Positions 44,767 through 56,118 of a stretch of 64,000 nucleotides of DNA are shown here, piece after piece; position 1 is the stretch's first letter; every line of letters begins with the position of its first letter. Both the position numbers and the translations under genes were made by a program. Source of the DNA: Seiridium cupressi (lineage: Eukaryota > Ascomycota > Sordariomycetes > Amphisphaeriales > Sporocadaceae); the NCBI GenBank assembly GCA_036674765.1, contig JARVKI010000105.1, positions 80,820 through 144,819 of the forward strand, in the 5' to 3' direction. The notes beneath the pieces are model-generated. The model worked only from the letters and a program-made list of their open reading frames with translations, made no database searches and was not told the DNA's origin.

Positions 44767-47677
44767 GGCTGCTCCGTTGTTGAAAGAGCCCCAACGTAGG
44801 AGGGTTGATGATGGGTGTACATAAGATTTGGAACCGACAAAGCGTACCAAGGTGTAAGTCCGATGGGAAGGGACCTGGCGGGACAAGCTTAATAAATCGT
44901 GCAGTTACCCATACGGCGATCTGGGACCCCATTGCGTGACGTGGGCTGGGCCTACTACTATGTATACGGTATGCCCGGTGCAGATCCGGGTCGAAGCGGA
45001 GTGGTGTCTACAGGCTTTGACAGGGGCACCGGTGAAGCCAAGTAAATAACAACGAGGGTGGTGGATACGACTCTGGAGAACGCAAAAAGTGACCTCGCTC
45101 ATCCAGCCCGTGAGAAGCTCTGAATAGTGACTCCACCGAGATGACATACCGAATAGTCATGGGTGTTTTGGCCAACCGTGCCTCAGCGCGAGTCAGAAGC
45201 CCCTGCGCCATGTGCTATCCCCTGTCGCCGGCAGGCAATGCAGGCACCGCGCAGCAGGGCCATCCGATATTTTGGGACCGTTCGTACGAGTGGATTGCAT
45301 AGTGTGTGCTGTGTCAGGAGCGCTTCAGAACATCAAAGCCGAAGTCTTTTTCTAGTTTCAACGCCACATCTGCTGATGGGAGCCGGTTTTGGTTGGCAGA
45401 TCCGTGATCTAGAGCACTAGCAGTGGCTAGCTCGCAACCGCTTGCGAAGTAGACCCGCGGGTACTATGGTAGAGAGGGCGCACTCGGAGCTTTCCAGAGT
45501 TCTTCTGCACCATTCACGCTCCAATAGCGCTACTTCATGCCGATTTCAACTCGATCCAACCAAGCCCAAACAAGCGGCGGAACCGTGGACGACGCGAACT
45601 AGGTCAATGCTGGGGGAGTCTTTCTCAATCGAGTAATCTGATGCGATGGTTGCTTAGTCAATCCTCCCTCATCAGAGCGCCTCCATTATCATAATCTGGC
45701 AGCTCGCGCGATTTCCCCAACATGACCTGACTGATGGGGGCCTATTTTCAGATCGCTTGTCGAGAATGAGACGGACCATCATGACCTTCCGTGTTAGCAC
45801 CGAGGTTAAAAGCTCACTGTTACGCAACAGATATGGGTAAGGCTGAGGAACCCTACGGAAGGGGGTCTTGACACACCCCAATCTGTCAACCAAAACACAC
45901 TTCAGTCTATCTGGGGATCGAGAACACCGCCAGATGCAACCTCGCGCCCACGACACGGTAAATTTGATATCAGCCGCGTCCGTTACCTTCCTTTTCAGCT
46001 CAGCCTTTCACTCTATCGGAGACTATCGGTGGACTTGGTCTCGGCGATGTGATGCAAAATGTGGTCTGGGGTTTTAGAGAAAGTTCAACCACCCCACCAC
46101 TAGTTAGAAGCCACTACTGCGCTCCAGCACACATGGCAAAATCGTGTCCAAGAAATCTAGGCCAGTCCCTACTGAGCGGACGCGAGTGCCGTTTTTGTCT
46201 GCCATGAGATTCATCCTTCATATACCACCGCTAGAGAATGCACCTCCACCACAGGGGGAAGCCAAGGTCGTGGGCCCCACGGCCCCCTGATTACGCGTTT
46301 GGATTGCCTTCATCAACTTTAAAAAGTGTCGGTCCCTTGCATAGTCCCTCACGCTAGTAGCCTCGATTTATTTCTGGTCCTTCCGCACAGCCCGTAAACT
46401 TGAATTCGGCCCAAGCCAAGCATTCCGAGGATCACGCAGGGCTGGCGATGTCGGTAATACGAGTATAACTAAGTCATACACCATAACATATCCACATTGT
46501 CACTATTAGGTTACATCCTTAAGCACCAGGCGTTCTACAACATACTGTTCTGTATATTACTTCATCTTGCGGGAAATTCGAAGCGGGGTTATAACCGATT
46601 GTTGGACTTCAGAGAGAGATTTGCGGTCACTACTGAGAAGGATTTTCATTCCCTTCTTTGCAATGATTGACGCGCGACATTGCATGTCCACCACAGATGA
46701 TTGACACTTGCCATTGGATGCGGTATCCTAGTGCTAGTATGCAGGCCTTCCTTCTCGGAACTGAAGATGTGCACCACACGGAGCTATTACTCGTCGAGGC
46801 TATTCCGTCACCGACTTTTCTGTGCCCGCTCCTCCCATCGTCAAGATTGATGAACATGCTTCAAGCAAGCACTGCATTTAAATGCACATACTCGATCAAA
46901 ATTCCCCTCACCATCGTCATACACTTCATCCGGTTGAAGACTACGGCTGAGAGGCTAATGATTGCCGTTCAAGGTATTCCGTGCTGGCCACGCCTGCAGG
47001 GCATGTTTAGGCGACGAGAAAGGGCAGCTGACTCCCCGTGTCCCCCAGTGCTACGAAAGTGGTCTCCATTGCCCTTTGAACTCTCAGTATCGATCATCCT
47101 CATTATTTTCCCGGGCTCGGCGCAACCATACCAGATCTGTAAAGATGGGCACGCGCTCCAGGCTCTAAAATCCACACGCTCTAAAATCCACGTGCTCCAG
47201 TGGATATGCAGTGGGACCAGAATCCGCAGCGAAGTTGATGCATGAACGGCCTAATGGAAGTCTTCACGTCATTGAGATTGCCGGGGGTGGTAAGAGAAAG
47301 AAAAGTACATCTTAGTCTGCTCGTCTCTTTACCTGCAGCCCTGTTGTATTTGAAAGTGGCTCCGGGAAGTCCTCGTGCAAGTGGCTGGTGGCTGGTGGTT
47401 GAGCCATTGTAGTGGAGGTTTCCACATTTTGAACACTCGGAGTGACCGAACCCACCTAGTCGATCTTATCGCAAAGATCTTATCACTGTTGGCGTGAATG
47501 CCCATCACAATCTTGGAAGCCAGACCAAAGATGCAAATCGCCGCATTCGGTTCCGCGTTAGTCAAGGAAGACGTTGAGAAATCCGTCTCGGTAGCGCATT
47601 AGTATTAAATCGTGGGGAAGCTTTTCTTCCACCAATCCTGGAGCGCCCCCCCGCATGCTATAGGCCTATTAACACAG
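44767..47677. other. Intergenic, 2.9 kb, no supported gene
   Basis: Upstream of the rhodopsin-type gene. The plus-strand frame at 46667-47245 (192 codons) has no domain. In another frame GHACRACLGDEKGQ followed by CYESGLHCPLN (about 46980-47075) faintly resembles a worn Zn2Cys6 cluster. A 16-bp unit GCTCTAAAATCCAC is repeated in tandem at about 47163-47195. Nothing firm. Confidence 0.4.
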
Positions 47678-47687
47678 TTTATATACC
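47678..47687 (+). promoter_or_regulatory. TATA-box candidate for the GDSL esterase
   Basis: TTTATATACC lies about 75-85 bp upstream of the ATG at 47761, a usual distance for a fungal TATA element when the 5' UTR is short. No experimental support. Confidence 0.35.
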
Positions 47688-47760
47688 CCTAACGACCAGA
47701 TGTTCGGCTTGGCTGGGTGATAATGGAGCATGCGTGAGGATTGAGATCCTCTACAAGAAG

Positions 47761-48733
47761 ATGACAGGCTTACTACCCTTGATAACGGTCAGTCTCGCGG
47801 CACTAACGAGCGCTACGTCACAGAGCGGCATAAATGGATTTACTCATGTCTTCGCTTTGTAAGATAATTTAACATTAACATGTACGATTATTATTCGCCA
47901 TAGTGCTGATAAATATCGCCATATGTAGTGGAGATAGTTACACAGCAAACCATTTTGTTGTTTCCGGAGCCCAGCCAAACGCATCCAACCCCATAGGCAA
48001 CCCGGCATATCCGGGGAGCACGACTTCTGGAGGACCAAACTGGATTGACTATCTCGTCGCTGAGTACAACGACTCCCTCGCTCTGGCGTACGATTTCGCA
48101 ATCGCAGGCGCAACGGGAGACTCCACCATCGTCCCACCGTACCAGTCCGCTGTCAAATCCTTCGTGCAGCAAGCAGCCCTGTTCGACCAGTACTACGGGT
48201 CCGGCAGTTCGCGTGAGGGCGTGTGGGCCAGTGAGGACTCGCTGTTCACGAGCTGGTTCGGGATCAATGACATCCTGCGTGGATACTCCCCGGCCAACTG
48301 GTCAACTGTAGCGCCGCAGATCATTGAGCAATATTTCGACCAGGTACAGCAGGTGCACGACGCTGGCGCTAGATCGTTTGTGGTTTTCCTGGTCCCGCCG
48401 ATCCAACGGGCGCCATCGCAGATTTCGAACGAGACGACTGCAAACACAACTGCATCCCTAGTGAACGACTTTAATGATCTCCTCCAAGCCGGCTTGTCAG
48501 AGTTTGAGAGCAGCAATGCGGATGCGACAGTGTGGTTTCTCAACACCACGACGATCTTCGACGCCGCGCTGGATAACCCCTCGGCCTATGGGGCAGCGAA
48601 TGCGACATGCTACAACAGCGATGGGACAACATGCCTATGGTGGAACGATCTGCATCCGGGACTAGCTATTCACAAGCTCGTCGCCGAGGCCGTCAAAAAC
48701 ATCACGGCGACCAGATATAGTCGGATGATATGA
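47761..48733 (+). CDS. Secreted GDSL esterase/lipase (CE16-like acetylesterase)
   Basis: Exons 47761-47858 and 47929-48733 give 300 aa; the intron (GTAAGA...GTAG) splits the block-I motif and restores HVFAFGDSYTANH. Signal peptide MTGLLPLITVSLAALTSATS. The nucleophile is Ser36 in GDSY, the oxyanion Asn lies in GINDIL and the catalytic His275 in DLHPG near the C-terminus. The residue three before that His, usually Asp in SGNH hydrolases, is Asn272 with an Asp at the next position, so the triad may be shifted or reduced to a dyad. Eight or so NxS/T sequons fit secretion. Such enzymes remove acetyl groups from xylo-oligosaccharides or act on small esters; the link to the oxidoreductase genes downstream is uncertain. 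Confidence 0.92.
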
Positions 48734-49309
48734 AGAGACCGTGAGTGGTATACAGTTGTGGGTACAGTTGGGGAAACGGTGTCAGATTATAGTGTTACTG
48801 ACAACGGCTGACGAATATGGTAAGCGCGATCCAGAATTGTAGGGAACACCATGGAAATTGATCACAACGAACATGCGGAGTAAACTTCTGCCATTATATA
48901 ATCAGATATTGTCTTTTCACACCTCCCAACTCTCATTGACACTTGAACACAGCAGCCTCGGCTCCCGGGGACTTTTGGCTTGGGAATGCGGAGCTCTCGA
49001 TGTCTTACTATAACCAAAAACAGCTAGCGTCGACCGTTTCAGAAAATTCGACTCAGCGAAATGCTCGACGTCGTGCCAGAATCGGCATAACTTGATGCCG
49101 AGGTGGATATCTGTGTCATTCCGCAGGCCCGTCAATGGATGGTGCTGTAGCAAAGCTTAGTAATTGTGATATCTCGAATCTGCTGTAGTCACTGTGAATC
49201 CCGTGAAGATAGGGGGCCCGGCCCGTCCGCTAGAATATACCTATATCACGACACGAGCTGCAGTTCGGTTGACGTTACAGAAGACCGAGCATCACCAAAT
49301 ACCATCAAG
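48734..49309. other. Intergenic, promoter of the OYE gene
   Basis: No supported gene. The small frames on the minus strand (48917-49153) have no domain. Confidence 0.45.
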
Positions 49310-50716
49310 ATGACAGACATGCATATCGCGCAACCGCTTACATTGCCAAATGGCCTCACGCTGCCCAATCGCCTGGTCAACGCGGCCATGGCAGAGAGCC
49401 TCGCCGATAAGCAAGGACTTCCCAGCAAGCAAACATACGCGCCCTACAGAGCCTGGGCGAAGGGCGGCTGGGGGATGGTGTTGACAGGTCCGTACATCGC
49501 AAGACATTTCAGGGGAATATTGAGCTAATGCCTGAGAACAGGCAACGTTCAGGTTGACAGCAGATATCTGGGCAGTCCGGGAGATGCGTCGTTAAATGAG
49601 ACTATTGAGTATGAGAAGATGCTGGAGGTCTGGAAGACCTGGGCCAAGATCTGCAACTCCGAGGGCACGCCGACGTTGGTCCAGATCAATCACCCGGGAC
49701 GACAGTCGCCCCTTGGTTGCGGCGACCGTGGCTTCTTTGTCAAGAATCTCGCGCCCAGCGCCATTCCGATGGACTTTGGATCTGGACTTGTGCCGAAGCT
49801 AGTGAATTCTCTCGTCTTCGGTACCCCGAAGGAGATGACGCAGGCGGACATAGACGACGTCGTCAGGCGTTTCGCCGCCACAGCGCGACTTTCTGCCGAG
49901 GCTGGTTTCGCCGGAGCGGAGATCCACGCTGCCCACGGCTACTTGTTTGCTCAGTTTTTGTCGGAGAAGTCGAATCAGCGGACCGACTCGTACGGTGGCT
50001 CGCCGGCCGCGCGTGCCAAGATCGTGCTGGAAGTCATCAAGGCCATGAGGGAGGCGACCCCCAAAGAATTCAGCATCGGTATCAAGCTGAACTCGGCGGA
50101 TCATCAATCGCCGCAGGAGTTCAGTGCGTGCAGGGAGCAGTTGAAGCTCATCGCCGATGCCGGCGTCGATTTCCTGGAGATCAGCGGAGGCACTTTTGAA
50201 AACCCGACGGTAAGAGACAATCCGGCAGATTGGTTTCTGGGTTTCGCTTTGCTAACAAGTCCTGCTTAGATGAGTGAGGGTGTAGCGAAAGAGGAGAAGC
50301 CAAAGACGGAGAGAACCGAGGCCCGTGAAGCCTTCTTCTTAGAATTCGCCAACACAATTCGCCGAGACCTGCCTGACGTGCCATTGATGGTTACCGGCGG
50401 TTTCCGTACGAGACAAGGCCTAGAGGCTGCAGTCCGCGAGGAAGGTTGCGATCTTGCCGGCATAGGCAGGCCGGCCACCGTCCACCCGTCGCTTCCGAAA
50501 GAGATCGTCTTCAACACCGAGGTCAAGGATGAGAATGCAACTTTCCACGTCAAGAAGATACAACCATCATGGTTGATGGCGAAGCTCGGCCTCAAATTCG
50601 TGGGTGCCGCGGCCGACACCGTAAGTTCACGACCGCAGTACCTGGCCTGGACAACGTGCTGACCTGCTTGAATCTAGGGCCACTATCAAAACTGTATCCA
50701 AAAGATGGGTCAATGA
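49310..50716 (+). CDS. NADH:flavin oxidoreductase, Old Yellow Enzyme family
   Basis: FMN-dependent TIM-barrel ene-reductase. Exons 49310-49487, 49542-50209, 50270-50620 and 50678-50716 total 1236 nt, 411 aa; all introns have good donors (GTCCGT, GTAAGA, GTAAGT). Motifs: LTLPNRLVNAAMAE at the N-terminus, QINHPGRQSP, the substrate-binding pair in AEIHAAHGYLFAQFLSEKSN followed by QRTDSYGGS, GIKLNSAD, FLEISGGTFE, MVTGGFRTRQGLEAAV and the phosphate-binding end DLAGIGRPATVHPSLP. The last exon encodes only 12 residues (GHYQNCIQKMGQ) which match the usual short C-terminal helix. Likely acts on an enone intermediate; with the methyltransferase and GMC oxidoreductase next door a biosynthetic role is plausible (inference). 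Confidence 0.94.
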
Positions 50717-50983
50717 TGACCTGTATTGCGGCTATCATTCCAAACGTATACCCACATATGCACGTGTCAAGTCTTGCACCTTTGACACTTTCTTAGATAT
50801 TGTGTATTAGAGTAGAACATAGAGCTGTACAAATTTCCAGGGTTTGGCATTGTCCAACGCTCCCGAAGGTCGTGCCGCTGCTCAGCAGCTAAGTTTCAAT
50901 GAGATCCATCCTGAGACGAATCCATGAGAAGCTAAGGTCATGCATCCGTAGTGAGGCATGTTATCGTGCTCCTGTCCTTGTGG
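50717..50983. other. Convergent 3' region between OYE and methyltransferase genes
   Basis: No gene. Both transcripts should terminate here. Confidence 0.4.
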
Positions 50984-51963
50984 CTAGGCCCTGTACACTC
51001 CAAACCTGATCCTGTTCACGCCTTCTGGGTCGAAGTCTCCGCCAACGATTCGCGTCACCGTGTTGTGTGAGTCTGGGATTTCATCAATCTCGGTCCTCCA
51101 TTTGGTACCTGTCTGCTCCCCAACCTCGTTCCACATCCTTTGCCACGTATCTGCATTGTGCAAGAACCGCGTGTATCCCCGGGGCCCTGTTTGGGTACCA
51201 GGCTCCTTACATCCGACCTGTCGTCCGAAGATGAAGGCGTTCTGTTCTTTCGGTTTAAACAGTCGCACTATCCTTTTGGCCGCCCTAACCTGGTCATCCC
51301 ATCCGAAGAGATGAAAGAAGCTGCTGGCATGTATGATGGTCATCTTGCCATCCAATAACTTCAGTGGATCATCAGCCGTGGTGTCGTTCCCCGAGTCCCA
51401 CAGTACGTCGCCCGCGACGAACATGGACTTGAGCTTCTTCTTGTCCCGAAACAGCTCGTACCCCATCTCCATGAACCGGGGCTCGAGGTCGGCGCCAAAG
51501 AGGCGACTGGAGCAGACGCCATCGAAGACAAGCTGCCGGAGGACCTGTCCGATGCAGCAGCCCATGTCCAGGAAGGTATCCCGCGAGAACCTCCTCGTCA
51601 GCAGGGCGAGCGCATGCTGGTACCGGAAGTCGGAGGTGAAGTCCAGCTGCAGGAACCTGAACTTGCCAATGCAGCCGTACGGCTTGATTTGCCACAGCTT
51701 TTCGCGCTATCCCCGAGTCAGTGTCTTGTCATAATAGATGGTCGCCTGTGGCGTTGAGAGAGAGGTCCAGGGTCCACAGCGTTGGGCTTGCGCGGGCGCT
51801 GTGTGCGGCTTACTATTGCCAGGATGTGGGAATTGACCTCGTCGGGCGGGATGCCGCTGTATTGCTCCAGCAGCCGGCGAATTGGGCCAATGTCCGAGGG
51901 CAGATCCATATAGATCTGCGCCCTCAGCTCGACGAGGTCCCAGCTCAGTTTCTCTCGAGCCAT
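50984..51963 (-). CDS. SAM-dependent methyltransferase, Trt5/AusD-like
   Basis: Exons on the minus strand 51814-51963 and 50984-51706 total 873 nt, 290 aa; the 107-bp intron has GTAAGC, CACTGAC and GGATAG. I start at ATG 51963 (MAREKLSWDLVELR); codons upstream stay open only through non-ATG starts. Motif I is FLDMGCCIGQ (about 95-104), followed by LRQLVFDGVCSSRLFGADLE, GYELFRDKKKLKSMFVAGDVL, and IIHASSFFHLFGWDDQVRAA. This block order and the wording of motif I match the fungal O-methyltransferases of meroterpenoid clusters (terretonin Trt5, austinol AusD) as I remember them. Those act on a carboxyl group of the polyketide part. No terpene cyclase, prenyltransferase or polyketide synthase is in the window, so the substrate is unknown. 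Divergent with the GMC gene, sharing an 800-bp promoter region. Confidence 0.9.
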
Positions 51964-52763
51964 GGCGGCTTGTGCATTTTCTCGCAGGGGAGAGGGAAGA
52001 AAAGGCGGACGATTTCGCAATCGTCAAGACGTGGCAATATAGTTTTTTTCAGAACGGGTTTGGCTTGATAAGCAGTTGCACCGCGGGTCCGGCCGATCCA
52101 ATCAGCGCCTTCTCAAGCTAATGGTGATATATCTGCACTTTCGTGGGCTTACAAAACACGTCTGTCCTACGCGGGCCGAGTATGAGAAGTGGTGTTGTGC
52201 CACGTAGAGGTCTTACTAATTCAACCGCCCGACATTGCCGTCTTCGTTCCTGGAGATGTTGGGCACGCAACGAAGGCTCTGCTGTGGCTTGTTGATGTGG
52301 GCCGTGCTGCCGCAGTTGTGCTGGCCAGAAATGACGGATAGCGTGACTAGCGCCCCAGCAGCCCCTGGCACTATAGTTCAACGGCGCTTCCCCGCATCGC
52401 TTCCCCGAATTCCTGGGTGCCAAGGTTGTGGATAGCACCTCCTTCAGATCAGTTGCCCATGGGTTTCGCAAATCGTTGGCCGAACGCTGTCGTGAAGGAT
52501 CACTGGTGGCGCGGCTATCGGCCCTATGCTGCAGAGATGACCATAGTACCGTGCATCTTGCTCGGTTCTGGCTGCGAACTAATTTACTGGCGGTCAGCCC
52601 TATGCAGAATTAACAGTATCGATGATGAAAATGGGATCCTTATATAGGGCGGGACTTGTGCAACAACATGGCCACTCTCTCATGCGGGCGAAGTCCAGCT
52701 GCCTCTCCTCCCGTAGTCGAACTTGACCTGCCAGCATATTCGTAATTTCAGTACCGGTCCAGT
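51964..52763. other. Shared upstream region of the methyltransferase and GMC genes
   Basis: 800 bp between two divergent starts, without a supported gene. A TATATAGG sequence at about 52641-52648 lies roughly 115 bp before the GMC start and is a possible TATA element. Divergent pairing suggests co-regulation. Confidence 0.4.
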
Positions 52764-54674
52764 ATGCGGCTGCAGAGCTTTCGTGCGGTCCTAGCGACCA
52801 TACTGCCCCCTCTTGCCGCATGTCAAGATACATACGATTACATCATAGCGGGTGCCGGAACCTGCGGTCTAGTAGTTGCCAACCGGCTCTCCGCCGACCC
52901 CGACATAACTATCCTAGTAATCGAGCCCGGCCTTGATCAGAGGATCAACCCCAACGTGACTTCCGTCACCGGCTTCCTAACCGCCTACAACACCTCCATC
53001 GACTGGGCGTATACCGTCGTGCCCCAAGCCAGCCTTGCCGGACGTGATATGCAGTATCATGCGGGCAAGGCTTGGGGCGGTACCAGTACTATCAATGGGA
53101 TGACATACTTGCGCGGTGATCGGGCCGAGGTCGATGCTTGGGAGACGTTGGGGAACCCGGGTTGGAACTGGGATGCACTGTGGCCGCACTATAAGGGTGT
53201 GGAACGTTTCGAAGTCCCGACCGCGGCGCAGGTAGCGGCCGGTGCGAGCTGGAATCCGTCGTTTCATGGCCTGGAAGGTGACTTGACCACAGGATATCCA
53301 TTCGAGCTGTACAATGGGAGTTTACACGAGACGTGGCGGCAAACGTGGGAGGGGTTGGGATTCCCGTGGAATGATGATGCGAACGGTGGCGACATCAGGG
53401 GAATCAGTATCTGGCCCCAGACATTGGATCGAGATGCGGACACAAGGGAGGATTCTGCGAGGGCTTTCCTGCACCCTGTTGAGACACGACCAAACCTCAA
53501 AATCATTCAAGGGACGGTAAAGAAACTTGTCTGGAAAGAGGGCAAAGACAGTTGCGAGGCCGACGGTGTCGAGTATCTCACTGCCAGCGGCGATAGCGTG
53601 GTTTTGAAGGCACAGAAGGAGGTCATCCTATCAGCTGGTGCACTTCGTTCACCTTTGATTTTGGAGTCTTCTGGCATTGGTCATTCTGGGTAGGTTTAAA
53701 CAACTCTTTGAGATAGGCAACTTGGACCAGAAAATGTGGTGGCGTTGTACGAATACTGCTAACATGCAACAGAACGCTTGCCAACCTCGGAATAGAGACG
53801 AGAATCGACTTGCCCGGAGTTGGCGAAAATATGATCGAACAGCCTCTCGGTTCCCTTGGTTATACGGCGAATGTCCCGGACGTTACTGGCACGATCGCCC
53901 CCTTTGGACTGTTCATCAACGCCGAAGACATCTTCGGCGATCAGACGGCGGGCATAGCAGCCTCGACAAAAGCGAACCTCCCCAACTGGGCAGCACAAAT
54001 CTCGGACGCCAACGGAGGGGTCATCGACGCGGAAGCACTGCAAAAAGTTTTCGAAGTTCAGCACGACCTGATATTCAACCAGAACGTCACGATTGCTGAG
54101 ATCCTGACGTATTTTGCGACCCTATCCGGCGCCGGCTTTATTGTCAATGTGGGCTGGCCGCTGCTCCCGTTCTCGAGGGGCAGCGTGCATCTCAAATCAG
54201 TGGACGCAATCGACGACCCGCTCATCGATCCGAAATACCTCCTTGCTGATTTCGACGTGACCGTGATGACTGGCATGGGGCGTGTGGCCCAATCCTTCTA
54301 CTACCAGGAGCCCATCAGCGACCTAGTCACGGCATATGTCCTTCCAGGTGATGATATCCTACCCCGAAATGCAACGGATGCGCAGTGGCGATCCGCCCTC
54401 GACAATTCAGGTACGTCAAGTGTCGCTAGATGATTCATATATCCACCCGGCTCAAAATTTATTAGTGTCACCCAATCACCATGCGCTGGCTACAGCCGCA
54501 ATGATGTCTCGTGAGCTGGGAGGGGTAGTAGATCCAGAGTTGAGGGTATACGGCACCCGTAATGTGCGGGTTGTCGATGCATCGGTCGTACCGCTACAAA
54601 TCAGTGGCCACTTGACTGCGACACTGTATGCACTTGCTGATCGAGCAGCCGCTATCATACTGGGCCAGATATAG
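52764..54674 (+). CDS. Secreted GMC-family FAD oxidoreductase (AA3-like)
   Basis: Exons 52764-53689, 53773-54410 and 54466-54674 total 1773 nt, 590 aa, phases consistent. Signal peptide MRLQSFRAVLATILPPLAAC. The FAD dinucleotide site is YDYIIAGAGTCGLVVANRLS; the GMC signature is GKAWGGTSTINGMTYLRGDR; LILESSGIG is the second signature segment, completed across the splice by the TLANLGIETRIDLPGVGENM stretch. The C-terminal substrate domain ends with the catalytic region NHHALATAAMMSRELGGVVD and DASVVPLQISGHLTATLYAL, which carries the His pair or His/Asn of this family. Oxidises an alcohol, sugar or aryl alcohol with O2 or quinone; homologues also serve as tailoring oxidases in metabolite clusters. 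Intact. Confidence 0.95.
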
Positions 54675-55017
54675 CCGTGAGGCAAAAGTATGACTATCCT
54701 AGCTCGAATCGTGAAATTGCTATTGGTATTGTGTGCTGCTAATGATCCCTGACTCCTATCTAATGGTATCATTTGCCGGATGTGAACATGCTATAATTTA
54801 CAACTTATTCAAATGACTGAATTGGTCTCCCAGTGTCTGCCAACTCGGCTTCAATGCACCAAGAAGGCCATCCCCATCCCATGTGTAGTGGAGCGAGTGT
54901 GACCTCCACGCACCAACCAAGCCACGTTAGAAATGCGCCCCAAACCCTCAGTGCCCAGACGATCACTTCAGCCGAGAGAAGGAGAGTTTTGATGAACAGT
55001 GCAAAAATGAAGTGCAG
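54675..55017. other. Convergent 3' region
   Basis: No gene; end regions of the GMC and VAM7 genes. Confidence 0.4.
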
Positions 55018-56118
55018 TCATCGAATGTTTTTTACACGCTTCTTCGCAATATCAGTCTTGACCTGCAACCGGTCGGCGTCGTTGTCGAGTTGGTCGAGCA
55101 TTTCCGTCTGCTCGGCAACCTCCCGATTGATCTCCAGTGCCATTTCTCTCTGCCTCCGGATGATTTTGGCGAGACTTTCGACATCCTGGTCCTGTTCCTT
55201 CATCATCTGCTGCTGCAGTTGCACCACTCCTTGGTTGTCCAGCTCTCTGGTTCGTTCCGTCTCTGGCAGCGGCGCACCAAGCACCCTGCCCCCGGGTCGG
55301 TGGCCATGGCCTAATAAGGCAGCCTTGTCGCTTGCTGACGGCATGCCACTACCAGAACCTGCCTTTGCGGCGGCGGCAATTGTGTTGGCCAGCTTATCCA
55401 GATCTTCGCGGTCGACTTTAGCGGCTGCGAGGAGATCTTTGCGTCGCCTGACCTCGCCGTCTCCCAGCCTTTTGCTATCCTGGATAGCTCTGAGCCCATC
55501 ACCAAGCGCTATCAATAGGCCTCCGGCTTTGACGATCGCCCTCTTGGCTGCAGCGCCCGCTTCGAGAGCCGTTGAATTGTCGGTCGCACCCTCACGTCTC
55601 GCTAGACATCGCCGTGCCTCTTGCAGTTCGCCCTTCAACTCCTTGTGTAGATCAAGCCATGTGCCCGGGTCTTGGGCCGCTGCAGCATTGGCCGCATCCT
55701 TGTTAGGAATGCCAAACCCAGCGCCTGCCCGTACTGATGCTGCACTATTTCCAGCACTGTTTATGCCAGGCAACTGCATGAATTGCCTCCATGCAGACGT
55801 CTCCCTCCAGCGTCGGTCGGGCGATTCGGCAATTGCTCGAAGATAGTATTCGAGGCCCCGTCGCCGGTCTTCGGTGAGTTCGGGCGACTTGACCGTCGAT
55901 TTGAACCATGACTTGCCGGGGAGCGGCGCGGGTGGCGGTGAGCCGACAGCGGATTGGAGGTTCTGGTGCAGTGTCGAGAAGTCAGAGTAGCGCTTTTGTA
56001 CCACGAACGTCCGCAGCGGTAGACGTAATGTGATGTTGTAGAGGGTGTACTGCTTCGAGTTGTCGGGCGGCGTATGCAGTGACGTCGAAGGTATGGATAT
56101 CTCGGCGGGGGGCGCCAT
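55018..56118 (-). CDS. vam7: Vacuolar SNARE Vam7 (PX domain plus Qc-SNARE)
   Basis: Soluble Qc-SNARE that is brought to vacuoles by PI3P and drives homotypic vacuole fusion with Vam3, Vti1 and Nyv1. Single exon, 366 aa. I choose ATG 56118 (MAPPAEISIP) because the frame upstream to 56328 has no ATG. PX domain at about 5-115 with the phosphoinositide-binding RYSDF and the PLPGKSWFKS loop; a variable Ala-rich middle (about 125-270); SNARE motif from about 305 to the end (DVESLAKIIRRQREMALEIN, then REVAEQTEMLDQLDND), with the ionic-layer Gln in AEQTEML. No membrane anchor, as expected for Vam7. Intact housekeeping gene. Confidence 0.94.
   Translation of the reverse strand: MAPPAEISIPSTSLHTPPDNSKQYTLYNITLRLPLRTFVVQKRYSDFSTLHQNLQSAVGSPPPAPLPGKSWFKSTVKSPELTEDRRRGLEYYLRAIAESPDRRWRETSAWRQFMQLPGINSAGNSAASVRAGAGFGIPNKDAANAAAAQDPGTWLDLHKELKGELQEARRCLARREGATDNSTALEAGAAAKRAIVKAGGLLIALGDGLRAIQDSKRLGDGEVRRRKDLLAAAKVDREDLDKLANTIAAAAKAGSGSGMPSASDKAALLGHGHRPGGRVLGAPLPETERTRELDNQGVVQLQQQMMKEQDQDVESLAKIIRRQREMALEINREVAEQTEMLDQLDNDADRLQVKTDIAKKRVKNIR

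Noticed and set aside
45008..45211. Upstream ATG exon for the rhodopsin-type gene (MAQGLLTRAEARLAKTP)
   Set aside because: It cannot be joined in frame without extra unsupported introns, and the family usually starts right before the first helix, as at 44766.
46667..47245. 192-codon plus-strand frame, and a worn Zn2Cys6-like string in another frame
   Set aside because: The 192-codon frame has no domain; the cysteine spacing of the other string does not fit the zinc cluster and it may be chance.
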